Source: an uncultured Prevotella sp. (lineage in GTDB: Bacteria; Bacteroidota; Bacteroidia; Bacteroidales; Bacteroidaceae). From it: 63,533 bases of DNA. The notes below the pieces were generated by a model. That model saw only the letters and a program-made list of their open reading frames with translations. It did no database searches and had not been told where the DNA came from. Shown one piece after another: positions 1 to 7,636 of this stretch. The DNA is taken from NCBI GenBank assembly GCA_934202525.1, contig CAKPYB010000016.1, forward strand, positions 1 to 63,533, in the 5' to 3' direction. The translations under genes were made by a program, and so were the position numbers. Each line of letters begins with the position of its first letter. Positions within the stretch are counted from its first letter, which is position 1.

Positions 1-60
1 CGTGAAACGCATCAATACCTTAGGGAATAAATGCGTCGGATTTTAAACGGATTTTGAACA

Positions 61-168
61 CCCTACCTTACAGGGCGCCTTGCTGATTGCTATTATACCC
101 AGGGCGATGCCCTGGGCTAGGAGCTTCTGCCCTTTCAGGGCGTGTGGAGTTCACTTGCGAAACTTGAA
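61..168 (+). repeat. Composite palindromic element, copy R1 (partial or short)
   Basis: This intergenic block carries the family palindromes CCCAGGGCgatGCCCTGGG and GCCCTTTCAGGGC. It ends with the family terminus ACTTGCGAAACTTGAA at about 151-167. The left half is missing or lies outside recognisable homology. It belongs to the same family as the copies near 3.1, 9.8, 11.3, 29.5, 51.2 and 56.9 kb. Confidence 0.8.
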
Positions 169-173
169 TAAAG

Positions 174-219
174 CAAAAAAAATCCCAGTCAGGATAAAAC
201 CTCGACTGGGATTCTTATT
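174..219. terminator. Bidirectional Rho-independent terminator
   Basis: AATCCCAGTC (181-190) pairs with GACTGGGATT (204-213). An A-run lies on the left and a T-rich tract on the right, so the hairpin can act in both directions. It lies just beyond the stop codon of the leftward secreted-protein gene that ends at 260. Confidence 0.75.
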
Positions 220-259
220 TTAAATCTCTCTCTTATTTTTCACATCTATAAAAAGATGA

Positions 260-613
260 TTACTTCAAACCACGGTTGATCAGAGTAGTGTTGAGAAGCA
301 TCACGTACTTACGATACTGATTGTTGTTCAAGATAACGTGCATGTACTTGAGATCCTTCAAAACTGCCTTGTCAATCATTGCAGCACGATCCTCACCAGT
401 TGCTGTTGCAGCGTTCATCATATCTGCGGTGAAGTTCTTGTGTACATCAGCTACAGCCTCAACCTGGTCGATGTTCAAGCTCAAAGCATCTGCCAAGCTA
501 GACATCTTAATGTTCATGTTGTAAGCAGCTGTTGCATTTGTCTCCTCTTCTGCTGCGAAAGTAGCTGTTGCCATAGCGAACATTGCTACTGCTAATACCA
601 TAATCTTCTTCAT
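260..613 (-). CDS. Small secreted protein of unknown function
   Basis: The protein has 117 residues if it starts at the methionine directly before the signal peptide (MKKIMVLAVAMFAMATATFA, then Ala-Glu-Glu). An upstream in-frame ATG at 652 would add 13 charged residues ahead of the signal and is less likely. The mature part is short, helical and polar, with no cysteine and no motif I recognise, so a periplasmic or outer-membrane-associated role is only inferred from the signal peptide. It is a single-gene unit with its own promoter about 100 bp upstream and a strong terminator downstream, which suggests substantial independent expression. Confidence 0.8.
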   Translation of the reverse strand: MKKIMVLAVAMFAMATATFAAEEETNATAAYNMNIKMSSLADALSLNIDQVEAVADVHKNFTADMMNAATATGEDRAAMIDKAVLKDLKYMHVILNNNQYRKYVMLLNTTLINRGLK

Positions 614-708
614 AATCTTTTTACCTTTCTTTACTTTGTGAGTCCTGCACATCCGTAGACGGCGGCTCTGTTAAACATTATCCTATAGTCTTTTTCTTTA
701 AGACGCTG

Positions 709-740
709 CAAAGATACGAACTTTCCTCAGTGTACGCAAA
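709..740 (-). promoter_or_regulatory. Bacteroidales promoter for the secreted protein
   Basis: On the minus strand the -7 element is TATCTTTG (709-716) and the -33 element is TTTG (737-740), with a 20-bp spacer. This is a textbook match to TTTG/TAnnTTTG and implies a leader of roughly 90 nt before the chosen ATG. I see no gene in 653-941; the rest of that stretch is AT-rich promoter DNA. Confidence 0.8.
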
Positions 741-904
741 CATTTCTTGGGATATTTTCAGTTTTCCGCCTATTTCTTGACTTAAATCAACAACAATACA
801 TCGGAATAGGTGTCAGAACGTTAGAGATATTACATTTTCTCTATCATTTTGTAATATCATCGAAAAAAAAGCCCTTTTTCTTCGTTTATACCAATTATTA
901 TTTG

Positions 905-912
905 TACCTTTG
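905..912 (+). promoter_or_regulatory. -7 element TACCTTTG before the 942 gene
   Basis: TACCTTTG lies 29 bp before the ATG. A weak -33 (TTCG at 881-884) has the correct 20-bp spacing. It probably drives the three-gene run ending with aroC. Confidence 0.7.
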
Positions 913-941
913 CAGAAGATTCAACCTATAAAACAAGCAAA

Positions 942-1226
942 ATGGTACAGGAAAATCATATAGACAAGGCACTCGCCTTTATGGAAAGTCTCGAGAAACT
1001 GGGCAACCAGCTCAAGGCGGCTGAGGAACATCAGAAACAGCTCATCGCCCGAATGCTGGACCTCAAGAAAGAGAATCTGACCGACGGCGAGGAATATGCT
1101 GAACTCTCGCAGAAAAGCAAAAGTCTGCAGGACATCATCGACAAATGGCGCCCTATCTATCTGGAGCGCATGGAGATGGTAAAGAGCGTAAGCATTCAGA
1201 AAAGAAAAAGAAATAATAAAAAATAA
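942..1226 (+). CDS. Small coiled-coil hypothetical protein
   Basis: The protein has 94 residues and is highly charged and almost wholly helical, with heptad-like spacing of Leu/Met/Ile and a Lys/Arg-rich end (KRKRNNKK). It has no signal peptide and no catalytic motif, so a cytoplasmic protein-protein interaction role is only an inference. Its stop is 8 nt from the slyD start, so the two genes are almost certainly cotranscribed. I do not recognise the family. Confidence 0.75.
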   Translation: MVQENHIDKALAFMESLEKLGNQLKAAEEHQKQLIARMLDLKKENLTDGEEYAELSQKSKSLQDIIDKWRPIYLERMEMVKSVSIQKRKRNNKK

Positions 1227-1234
1227 AGATAAAA

Positions 1235-1837
1235 ATGGAAACAAACAACAAGAACAAGTTTATTGTAGTTTCATACGCATTGTATGATGTAACTAATGGT
1301 GACAACGGCGAAGAGATGCTCATTGAGCGCACTACCGACGAGCGTCCGTTCATCTTCATCAGCGGTATGGGTGTTACCCTGCCAGCTTTCGAAGAGAAGG
1401 TGGTAAACCTGGCTAAAGGTGAAGAGTTCGACTTCCAGCTGGACCCTGAGCAGGCTTACGGACAGCACTATGATGAGCGTGTGCTCGAGCTCGACAAGCA
1501 GATTTTTACCGTCAACGGCCAGTTTGATGCACAGCACGTACAGGTAGGCGCTATCATCCCATTGCAGAACGAAGATGGCAACCACTTCAACGCAGTAGTG
1601 AAGAACATCAGCGATACAAAGGTAACCTGCGACCTGAACCACCCATTGGCTGGCTTGAAGCTCAACTTCTGCGGTCAGATTCTCGAGAGCCGCGAGGCTA
1701 CTGCTGAGGAGATTGCCAAGATGGCTCAGATGATCAGCGGCGAAGGTGGCGGCTGCTCTGGTGGCTGCGACAACTGCGGCGGCGACTGCAAGGATGGCAA
1801 CTGCGAGGGTGGTTGCGAAGGCGGCTGCAACAAGTAA
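1235..1837 (+). CDS. slyD: SlyD-like FKBP-type peptidyl-prolyl isomerase with metal-binding tail
   Basis: The protein has 200 residues. The FKBP fold is split by an insert-in-flap domain as in SlyD: the first strands lead to the FISGMG...PAFEEKV region, the IF domain follows (about residues 68-125), and the fold closes with NHPLAGLKLNF. The usual roles are proline isomerisation, chaperoning and Ni/Zn handling in the cytoplasm. The last 35 residues are a Cys/Gly-rich tail with repeated CxGGC-like units in place of the His-rich tail of E. coli SlyD, which should bind soft metals such as Zn or Cu. It sits 8 nt after the coiled-coil gene and 27 nt before aroC. Confidence 0.92.
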   Translation: METNNKNKFIVVSYALYDVTNGDNGEEMLIERTTDERPFIFISGMGVTLPAFEEKVVNLAKGEEFDFQLDPEQAYGQHYDERVLELDKQIFTVNGQFDAQHVQVGAIIPLQNEDGNHFNAVVKNISDTKVTCDLNHPLAGLKLNFCGQILESREATAEEIAKMAQMISGEGGGCSGGCDNCGGDCKDGNCEGGCEGGCNK

Positions 1838-1864
1838 CGAACACCTTTTATAATATATAAGGTA

Positions 1865-2989
1865 ATGAGGAATACATTTGGTAATCTTTTCACTCTCACT
1901 ACGTTTGGCGAGAGTCACGGAACAGCTGTAGGAGGCGTTATTGACGGATTTCCTGCAGGCATAGAAATCGACATGGACTTTATCCAGAGCGAGCTGAACC
2001 GCCGACGCCCAGGACAGAGCCACATCACTACGGCCAGAAAGGAAGCTGACAAGGTAGATTTTCTGAGTGGTGTGTTTGAAGGCAAATCAACAGGAACCCC
2101 TATCGGTTTTGAGGTGCGCAACCAGAATCAGCATTCTCAGGACTATGAGAACATGCGCTGCCTCTTCCGTCCTTCTCATGCCGATTTCACCTATCACGAG
2201 AAGTATGGCGTTCGCGATCATCGTGGTGGCGGCCGTTCATCAGCCCGCATCACCATTGCCCGATGCGTAGGCGGAGCCCTGGCTAAACTTGCCTTGCGAC
2301 AGTTGGGAATCAGCATCACGGCTTATACATCACAGGTGGGCAGCATCGCGCTGGAGAAAGATTATCATCTGTATGACCTCAACACCATAGAAGATAATCC
2401 GGTGCGCTGTCCTGACCAGCAGAAGGCGAAGGAGATGGAAGATCTCATCGCTCAGGTTAAGGCTGACGGCGATACGATAGGCGGAATCATCACTTGCGTC
2501 ATCAAGGGTTGTTCGGTAGGATTGGGCGAGCCTGAATTTGGGAAGCTTCATGCCCAACTGGGTGCTGCCATGCTTGGCATTAACGCCGTGAAGGGTTTTG
2601 AATATGGCGAGGGATTTGCCGGAGTTACTGCCCGCGGAAGTGAGCAGAATGATGTCTTTATCCCGAAGGCTGATGCTGCAGAGACGCCGGAAGATGCTGC
2701 TGTGAATCAGGATGTTGCTGCCCGTATTACGACAAAGAGTAATCACAGCGGCGGAATACAGGGTGGTTTGAGCAACGGTCAGGATATCTATTTCCGTGTT
2801 GCCTTCAAACCGGTGGCTACGTTGCTGATGGAGCAGAATACGGTAGATTTGGAAGGAAATCCTACCACGCTGACAGCCCGCGGCCGTCATGATCCTTGCG
2901 TTTTGCCAAGAGCCGTGCCGGTGGTTGAAGCCATGGCTGCCATGGTTATCCTGGATAATTATCTCTTGAATAAAACCATAAAACTTTAA
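1865..2989 (+). CDS. aroC: Chorismate synthase
   Basis: The enzyme converts 5-enolpyruvylshikimate-3-phosphate to chorismate using reduced FMN, the last step of the shikimate pathway. At 374 residues it is full length. The N-terminal GESHG motif (residues 16-20), the RRRPGQS segment and the [11 protein letters not shown] segment that binds FMN and phosphate are all present, as is the C-terminal [13 protein letters not shown] signature. The ATG follows slyD by 27 nt, so it is the last gene of that transcript. A palindromic element follows. I see nothing unusual in the protein. Confidence 0.97.
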   Translation: MRNTFGNLFTLTTFGESHGTAVGGVIDGFPAGIEIDMDFIQSELNRRRPGQSHITTARKEADKVDFLSGVFEGKSTGTPIGFEVRNQNQHSQDYENMRCLFRPSHADFTYHEKYGVRDHRGGGRSSARITIARCVGGALAKLALRQLGISITAYTSQVGSIALEKDYHLYDLNTIEDNPVRCPDQQKAKEMEDLIAQVKADGDTIGGIITCVIKGCSVGLGEPEFGKLHAQLGAAMLGINAVKGFEYGEGFAGVTARGSEQNDVFIPKADAAETPEDAAVNQDVAARITTKSNHSGGIQGGLSNGQDIYFRVAFKPVATLLMEQNTVDLEGNPTTLTARGRHDPCVLPRAVPVVEAMAAMVILDNYLLNKTIKL

Positions 2990-2999
2990 ATAGTGATTA

Positions 3000-3050
3000 G
3001 TGAGTAGTGATTAGTGATTAACAAACTAATCACTACTAACTAATAACTAA
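3000..3050. repeat. Short-period repeat with inverted symmetry
   Basis: TAGTGATTAG-type units repeat on the left and are mirrored by CTAATCACTA on the right, around about 3020. It can form an AT-rich hairpin just after aroC but has no clear T-run. It fills the gap between aroC and copy R2. Confidence 0.6.
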
Positions 3051-3051
3051 C

Positions 3052-3298
3052 TGAACTTTCGCATGTGGTTTAAGTACGGGCTGAAAGCCCAAAAGCTCCT
3101 AGCCCAGGGCATCGCCCTGGGTATAATAGCAATCAGCAAGGCGCCCTGTAAGGGCAAAAGCCTTATGTTTTGCCTGGAGTTTTAAAGCTTTTGCCCTTAC
3201 AGGGCGACAGGTTTGCGTCCGTAATTACCCAGGGCGATGCCCTGGGCTAGGAGCTTCTGCCCTTTCAGGGCGTGTGGAACTTACGTGAGAAACTTGAA
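3052..3298 (+). repeat. Composite palindromic element, copy R2 (complete)
   Basis: About 245 bp. Terminus A (GAACTTTCGCATGTGG, then CGGGCTGAAAGCCC) lies on the left and terminus B (GCCCTTTCAGGGCGTGTGG, then AGAAACTTGAA) on the right. Between them, CCCAGGGC/GCCCTGGG and GCCCTGTAAGGGC palindromes are laid out as a mirror image. No real gene lies inside. Confidence 0.85.
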
Positions 3299-3314
3299 TA
3301 ACTATTAACTATTT

Positions 3315-3962
3315 CTAAAGCTTACTGTCCTTTAATAGTTTTGGGCAATATTCATTAAAAAAGCATTTATCGCAGAGCGGTTTCGTACTCTTGCAATTAT
3401 ATCTGCCATGCAGCAGAATCCAATGATGCGCATTCGGAATATCCTCAGCCGGAATGTGTTTCATCAGATAATCCTCTACCTTTCGGGGCGTATCAGCAGT
3501 ACGAGGAACCAAACCCATGCGATGGCTCACACGATAAACATGCGTATCCACCGCCATCGTAGCATGACCGAACCATACGGCACGAATCACATTCGCCGTC
3601 TTGCGCCCCACTCCAGCCAGTTTCTCCAAATCATCCGCAGCCTCAGGCACCTCACCTCCGAACATCTCAACCAGCTGGCGAGACATTTCAGCCAGATGCT
3701 TCGCCTTGGCATTCGGATAACTCACCGAACTGATTAACTCATAAATATCTTCCTCGCTCGCCTGTGCCATGTGCTGCGCATCAGGATAACGGGCAAAGAG
3801 CGCGGGCGTAACCATGTTGATGCGCTTGTCGGTGCATTGCGCAGAAAGCAAGGTAGCCACCAGAAGCTGAAATGCGCTACCGAACTGCAACTCGGTAGTT
3901 ACATTCGGCAGCGCACTTCTGAAATGATTCAATATAAAATCGTATCTTTCCTTACGAAGCAT
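3315..3962 (-). CDS. nth: Endonuclease III
   Basis: This is the base-excision repair glycosylase/AP lyase for oxidised pyrimidines. The protein has 215 residues, normal for the family. The sequence shows the helix-hairpin-helix with LAGVGRKTANVI, where the Lys is catalytic, the VDTHVYRV segment holding the catalytic Asp, and the C-terminal 4Fe-4S motif C-x6-C-x2-C-x5-C (CKSTKPLCDKCFFNEYC). It starts 5 nt after the stop of the OmpH-like gene, so the two are cotranscribed. That pairing of a repair enzyme with an envelope chaperone is probably only positional. Confidence 0.96.
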   Translation of the reverse strand: MLRKERYDFILNHFRSALPNVTTELQFGSAFQLLVATLLSAQCTDKRINMVTPALFARYPDAQHMAQASEEDIYELISSVSYPNAKAKHLAEMSRQLVEMFGGEVPEAADDLEKLAGVGRKTANVIRAVWFGHATMAVDTHVYRVSHRMGLVPRTADTPRKVEDYLMKHIPAEDIPNAHHWILLHGRYNCKSTKPLCDKCFFNEYCPKLLKDSKL

Positions 3963-3967
3963 TTCTC

Positions 3968-4579
3968 TTACTTTTTAGCAGGAGCAGCCTCCTCTTTCTT
4001 CAACTTACCCTTGTAAGCCTTGTTCAAGCCGGAAATCACCTCTTTTGTAATATCGTAAGCCTTGTCAGCATAGAGCAGATTATCGCCGCTCTTAGAGAAG
4101 ATGATGCTGTACTTCTTGTCCTTGTTGTAGCGGGCAAGATAGTTGGCGATGCTGTCGTGGAGCGCCTTGTTGTACTTCTCCTGCTCAGCAGCAAACTCGT
4201 TGCTCAAGCGCTGCTGCAAGCCCTGCAGGTCGTTGTTCTGCTTCTGCAGTCCAGCCTGGATAGCCTCAGCCTGCTCGCGGGTGTAAGCATTCTGCTGAAT
4301 CTTCTGCTGGAAGTTGGCTGCTGCAGCCTGAAGCTGCTGACCCTTCTGCGCGATGGTAGCCTGAATGTTCTGACCCTTCTTCTCCAAGATAGAAGAATAC
4401 TCCTTAGCAAAGGTATACTGAGTCATGATAGAGTCTACCTCTACATAAGCAATTTTCAATTCAGCAGGAGCCTTGCTCTCTGACTTAGCCTCTACCTGAG
4501 GCTGAGATTTGTTGCATGATGCCAATGACAGGGCAGCAACTGCTGCGATTGCCACTGAACCCAAAATGTTCTTTCTCAT
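3968..4579 (-). CDS. OmpH/Skp-like periplasmic lipoprotein chaperone
   Basis: About 203 residues from MRKNILG; an ATG four codons upstream (4591) is an alternative. A signal peptide ends in the lipobox LASC. A long Gln/Lys/Glu-rich coiled coil (about residues 60-140) forms the Skp-type tentacle, flanked by the strands AYVEVDSIM and YSIIFSKSGDNLLYA typical of OmpH. The family protects unfolded outer-membrane proteins in the periplasm, and here the protein should be membrane-anchored. The gene lies between the small membrane protein (4611-4805) and nth, with tight spacing. Confidence 0.88.
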   Translation of the reverse strand: MRKNILGSVAIAAVAALSLASCNKSQPQVEAKSESKAPAELKIAYVEVDSIMTQYTFAKEYSSILEKKGQNIQATIAQKGQQLQAAAANFQQKIQQNAYTREQAEAIQAGLQKQNNDLQGLQQRLSNEFAAEQEKYNKALHDSIANYLARYNKDKKYSIIFSKSGDNLLYADKAYDITKEVISGLNKAYKGKLKKEEAAPAKK

Positions 4580-4610
4580 TTTTTCTATCATATTTTATTA
4601 TTACTATTTT

Positions 4611-4805
4611 CTAATACGCCTTGTTGGCTTCTCTTGCCTCGCGGTCCTGATCCACCACACAATGAATGCCCTGCTTGCGCAAGCCTGGATTGTCGTGCAC
4701 ATGCTGGGAAGAGAACTTTCCGTTCTTCTTAAAAATCAACTTTACGCAAAATAATGCCATGCAAATAGCAATTATTAACACGCTTAATAACATTAATTTT
4801 ATCAT
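4611..4805 (-). CDS. Small single-pass membrane protein
   Basis: 64 residues. One N-terminal hydrophobic helix (IKLMLLSVLIIAICMALFCV) is followed by a basic linker and a conserved-looking tail (SSQHVHDNPGLRKQGIHCV then QDREAR). Short proteins with this Ser-x-His-Val ... Leu-Arg-x-x-Gly-Ile-x-Cys pattern are widespread in Bacteroidales, to my recollection, but have no known function. A good promoter 40 bp upstream and a position at the head of the ompH-nth run support a real gene. Confidence 0.8.
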   Translation of the reverse strand: MIKLMLLSVLIIAICMALFCVKLIFKKNGKFSSQHVHDNPGLRKQGIHCVVDQDREAREANKAY

Positions 4806-4811
4806 TTTTAT

Positions 4812-4819
4812 TACCTTTG
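4812..4819 (+). promoter_or_regulatory. -7 element TACCTTTG before pepD
   Basis: TACCTTTG followed by GCAG lies about 105 bp upstream of the pepD ATG. I see no convincing -33 TTTG. It is divergent from the minus-strand promoter at 4845-4875, so the two transcripts would overlap at their 5' ends. Confidence 0.55.
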
Positions 4820-4844
4820 CAGTGCCTTAGTGCACTTTTGGGTG

Positions 4845-4875
4845 CAAAGGTACTATTTTTTTGGGAATAACCAAA
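4845..4875 (-). promoter_or_regulatory. Bacteroidales promoter for the small membrane protein-ompH-nth run
   Basis: The minus-strand -7 is TACCTTTG (4845-4852) and the -33 is TTTG (4872-4875), with a 19-bp spacer, giving a leader of about 35 nt. Confidence 0.8.
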
Positions 4876-4925
4876 ACAAAATAGCAGAAATAAATGTTTT
4901 ATCAAAACAAAATAATAGAAAATAA

Positions 4926-6386
4926 ATGAATAAAAGTGAATTGAAGCCTGCTCTCGTGTTCGAGCAGTTCGCAAAAATCAACGAAATACCTCGTCCTTCC
5001 AAGCACGAGGAGAACATGATTGAGTTTTTGAAATCTTTCGGTGAAGCTCATCAGCTCGAAACGCTGGTAGATGAAACCGGTAATGTGCTCATCCGAAAAG
5101 CAGCCACTCCAGGCTACGAGCATGCTGAAACCATCATCCTGCAGAGCCACATGGACATGGTTTGCGATAAACTGGTAGATGTTGATTTCGATTTCCACAA
5201 AGATGCTATTCAGACTTACGTAGACGGAGAATGGCTTAAGGCAAAAGGCACTACATTGGGTGCTGACGACGGTATAGGCTGCGCCATCGAGCTGGCTATC
5301 CTGGCAAGCAACGATATTGAGCACGGTCCTATAGAGTGCGTATTTACACGTGATGAGGAAACCGGACTGACCGGTGCTCACGGCATGAAGGCGGGCTTTA
5401 TGACCGGAAAGATGCTCATCAACCTCGACTCAGAGGATGAGGGTGAAATCTTCGTATCCTGCGCCGGTGGTCAGACAACCCACGCCACCTTCCACTTCTC
5501 TCGCGAAGAGGCTCCTGCAGGATATTTCTTCATGGAAGCTTCGCTGAAGGGTCTCAACGGCGGTCACTCGGGCGATGACATCAACAAGAAGCGCGCCAAT
5601 GCCATCAAGATTCTTGCCCGCTTCCTCTTCCTCGAAAATGAGAAACTGGATGGAAGCCTGCGCCTCGTTAGCTTCAACAGCGGCAAAATGCACAATGCTA
5701 TTCCTCGCGACGGCAAGATTGTTTTCGCCGTCAAGAATGCTGATAAGGAACAGGTTCGTGCCGACTGGAACATCTTTGCATCTGAAGTAGAGGATGAATT
5801 CCACGTAACCGAACAGGCTATGCAGTTCAACATGAGCAGCACCGATGCTGCACCTGTTATCGAGAAAGCCGTAGCCGACAAGTTCGTGATGGCTCTTCAG
5901 GCAGTAGACAACGGTCCGCTTACCACCTGTCAGGATGAGGCGATTGCCTGGATGGTAGAAACCTCAAGCAATGTGGCAAGCGTAATGACCGATGAAAACA
6001 GCATCAACATCGTAGCTTCCCAGCGAAGCAACGTGATGAGCAATCTGGAGAACATGACCAACACCGTAAAGGCAGCCTTCCTCCTGGCTGGTGCCGAGGT
6101 AACTGTTGGCGACAAGTATCCGGCTTGGAAGATGCGCGCCAACAGCGAGCTTACCGACCTGGCTGTGAAGGCTTATGAAAAGCTCTTCGGCAAGAAGCCA
6201 TTGGTAAAGGGAATTCATGCCGGTTTGGAGTGCGGTCTCTTCTCTGAGCGCTATCCTGAGCTCGACATGGTAAGCTTCGGCCCTACCCTTCGCAATGTTC
6301 ACACCCCAGACGAGGCTCTTCTCATTCCTACAGTAGAGATGGTTTGGGACCACTTGCTGGAGATTCTCCGCAGCGTGGCTAAATAA
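4926..6386 (+). CDS. pepD: Aminoacyl-histidine dipeptidase (peptidase D, M20 family)
   Basis: 486 residues, the usual length for PepD. This cytosolic di-zinc peptidase cleaves Xaa-His and other dipeptides. Metal-ligand motifs are visible in order: QSHMDMVCD (His and Asp), LGADDGIGCA (bridging Asp), TRDEETGLTGA (catalytic Glu-Glu), NLDSEDEGE, and a C-terminal GIHAGLECG His/Glu segment. A dimerisation/lid domain lies in the middle (about residues 205-385). It stands between divergent promoters and is followed after a short gap by a lipoprotein gene. Confidence 0.95.
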   Translation: MNKSELKPALVFEQFAKINEIPRPSKHEENMIEFLKSFGEAHQLETLVDETGNVLIRKAATPGYEHAETIILQSHMDMVCDKLVDVDFDFHKDAIQTYVDGEWLKAKGTTLGADDGIGCAIELAILASNDIEHGPIECVFTRDEETGLTGAHGMKAGFMTGKMLINLDSEDEGEIFVSCAGGQTTHATFHFSREEAPAGYFFMEASLKGLNGGHSGDDINKKRANAIKILARFLFLENEKLDGSLRLVSFNSGKMHNAIPRDGKIVFAVKNADKEQVRADWNIFASEVEDEFHVTEQAMQFNMSSTDAAPVIEKAVADKFVMALQAVDNGPLTTCQDEAIAWMVETSSNVASVMTDENSINIVASQRSNVMSNLENMTNTVKAAFLLAGAEVTVGDKYPAWKMRANSELTDLAVKAYEKLFGKKPLVKGIHAGLECGLFSERYPELDMVSFGPTLRNVHTPDEALLIPTVEMVWDHLLEILRSVAK

Positions 6387-6434
6387 GCAAGCGTGCTAAA
6401 TAAAGCAGCGAGCTTAATAATAAAGAAGATGTCT

Positions 6435-6821
6435 ATGATAAAGAAAATGATGTTTGTCATGGTTTCAGGACTTGTGCTGATGTTCACCTCGTGTGGCGAT
6501 CAGCACAAGGCTCAATCTCTGGTCAAGGATTTTCTTGATGAAAACCTCGTTGATCAGGACTGCAGCTATGAGCGGTTCTCCCGCCTCACTCCTACCGCCA
6601 TGATCAGTTTCGACCAGATGAAGGTGATGCGACAAAATGTCAGCAAACTGCCTTACGTTAAAAATAATATTGATTATAATGATAATGCTTATCCCGACAC
6701 CTTATTATATTTAAGGGCTACGTACAAGCTGACTGACCATCAGGGTAAGAAGCAGGAAGTAACTCAAACCTTTTATCTTGATAAAGGTTTGACAAGAGTA
6801 ATCGGGTTTAAGGAAAACTAA
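6435..6821 (+). CDS. Small lipoprotein of unknown function
   Basis: About 128 residues from MIKKMMF; ATGs at 6429 and 6393 are alternatives. I chose this start because AAGAAG lies at ribosome-binding distance and the signal peptide begins directly. The lipobox is FTSC. The mature domain has a mixed Ser/Thr/Asp composition and ends in a beta-rich part (RATYKLTDHQGKK ... TFYLDKGLTRVIGF), reminiscent of small cystatin/NTF2-like envelope domains, though I cannot assign a family. It follows pepD closely and may share its transcript. Confidence 0.75.
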   Translation: MIKKMMFVMVSGLVLMFTSCGDQHKAQSLVKDFLDENLVDQDCSYERFSRLTPTAMISFDQMKVMRQNVSKLPYVKNNIDYNDNAYPDTLLYLRATYKLTDHQGKKQEVTQTFYLDKGLTRVIGFKEN

Positions 6822-6869
6822 AAGACAGTTAAGAATAGCCTTAAAGCAAGGCAGCAAGAATAAACAGAA

Positions 6870-6906
6870 AGAGTTGACTAGCATTTTAACTAGCCAACTC
6901 TTTTTT
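6870..6906. terminator. Bidirectional terminator overlapping the ECF sigma stop
   Basis: GAGTTGACTAG (6871-6881) pairs with CTAGCCAACTC (6890-6900) with one mismatch and is followed by TTTTTT. It ends the rightward lipoprotein transcript. The leftward ECF sigma gene stops inside it at 6886. Confidence 0.8.
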
Positions 6907-7431
6907 CATATAATCTCTTATTTCTTTTCTAGCCAGAGTCAGACGATTCTCAGCCGCTTTATATCCGAGGTTCAGACTTTGGGCAATCTCGCTCACCTGC
7001 ATTCCTTCGAAGAGGTTCAGGCGGTAAACCTTGCTTCTCTTCTCCGTAAGCCGGGCAATACCACGCTCCAGAATCTCGTTGATCTGCTGGGCAGAGAAGA
7101 CCGATTCGCCATCAATATCATATCTTCCCATCCAGTCGCTAGCACCAAGGAAGTGTTCATACTCCTCAATCTTATGCTTGCGCCGGTAATAATCGATAAT
7201 CAGATTCTTGGCAATGGTGTATACAAAACAAGGTAAGGTAACAGGCGTAATCATCTTATCGCCTCGAAGTAATCGCACAAAAATATTCTGCACGATGTCT
7301 TCAGCCTCGTCTGCCGGAAGCGAACGGGACATGACATACAACTTCAGCTCGTTGTAGTGTTCAGAGTAATAATCAGCTATGATGCTGTAGTTTAAATTTG
7401 TTTGTTCCATGATGGCGATTGTTTTAATCAT
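6886..7431 (-). CDS. ECF-type RNA polymerase sigma factor
   Basis: 181 residues; a second ATG at 7410 would give 174. Region 2 is seen in EDIVQNIFVRLLRG and CFVYTIAKNLIIDYYRR (core and -10 binding). Region 4 is seen in ERGIARLTEKRSKVYRLNLFEGMQVSEIAQSLNLGYKAAENRLTLAR, a helix-turn-helix for -35 recognition. It is an extracytoplasmic-function sigma-70 of the Bacteroidetes type. No anti-sigma factor or SusC/D pair adjoins it, so its input signal cannot be read from context. It has its own canonical promoter. Confidence 0.92.
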   Translation of the reverse strand: MIKTIAIMEQTNLNYSIIADYYSEHYNELKLYVMSRSLPADEAEDIVQNIFVRLLRGDKMITPVTLPCFVYTIAKNLIIDYYRRKHKIEEYEHFLGASDWMGRYDIDGESVFSAQQINEILERGIARLTEKRSKVYRLNLFEGMQVSEIAQSLNLGYKAAENRLTLARKEIRDYMKKELAS

Positions 7432-7452
7432 GTTTTTCGTTTATCGATATTG

Positions 7453-7484
7453 CAAAGGTAATAAAAAAAAGGAAAGCCACCAAA
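7453..7484 (-). promoter_or_regulatory. Bacteroidales promoter for the ECF sigma factor
   Basis: The -7 is TACCTTTG (7453-7460) and the -33 TTTG (7481-7484) on the minus strand, with a 20-bp spacer. The leader is very short if translation starts at 7431. Confidence 0.8.
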
Positions 7485-7492
7485 AGAAAGAC

Positions 7493-7534
7493 AAAAAAAA
7501 TGTGCTAAATGTTCGTTTTGAAACATTTAGCACA
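7493..7534 (-). terminator. Terminator downstream of htpG
   Basis: TGTGCTAAATGTT (7501-7513) pairs perfectly with AACATTTAGCACA (7522-7534). On the minus strand it is followed by seven Ts. It separates htpG from the sigma-factor promoter. Confidence 0.85.
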
Positions 7535-7636
7535 TATGATAGAAACAATTTGTAACATGAAATGTTACGCCTCGCAAAGTTTTATTTCTGAAACCAAGCC
7601 TTTATCCAGCTTTTATTTTTCCTTTTCCAGGTTGGA

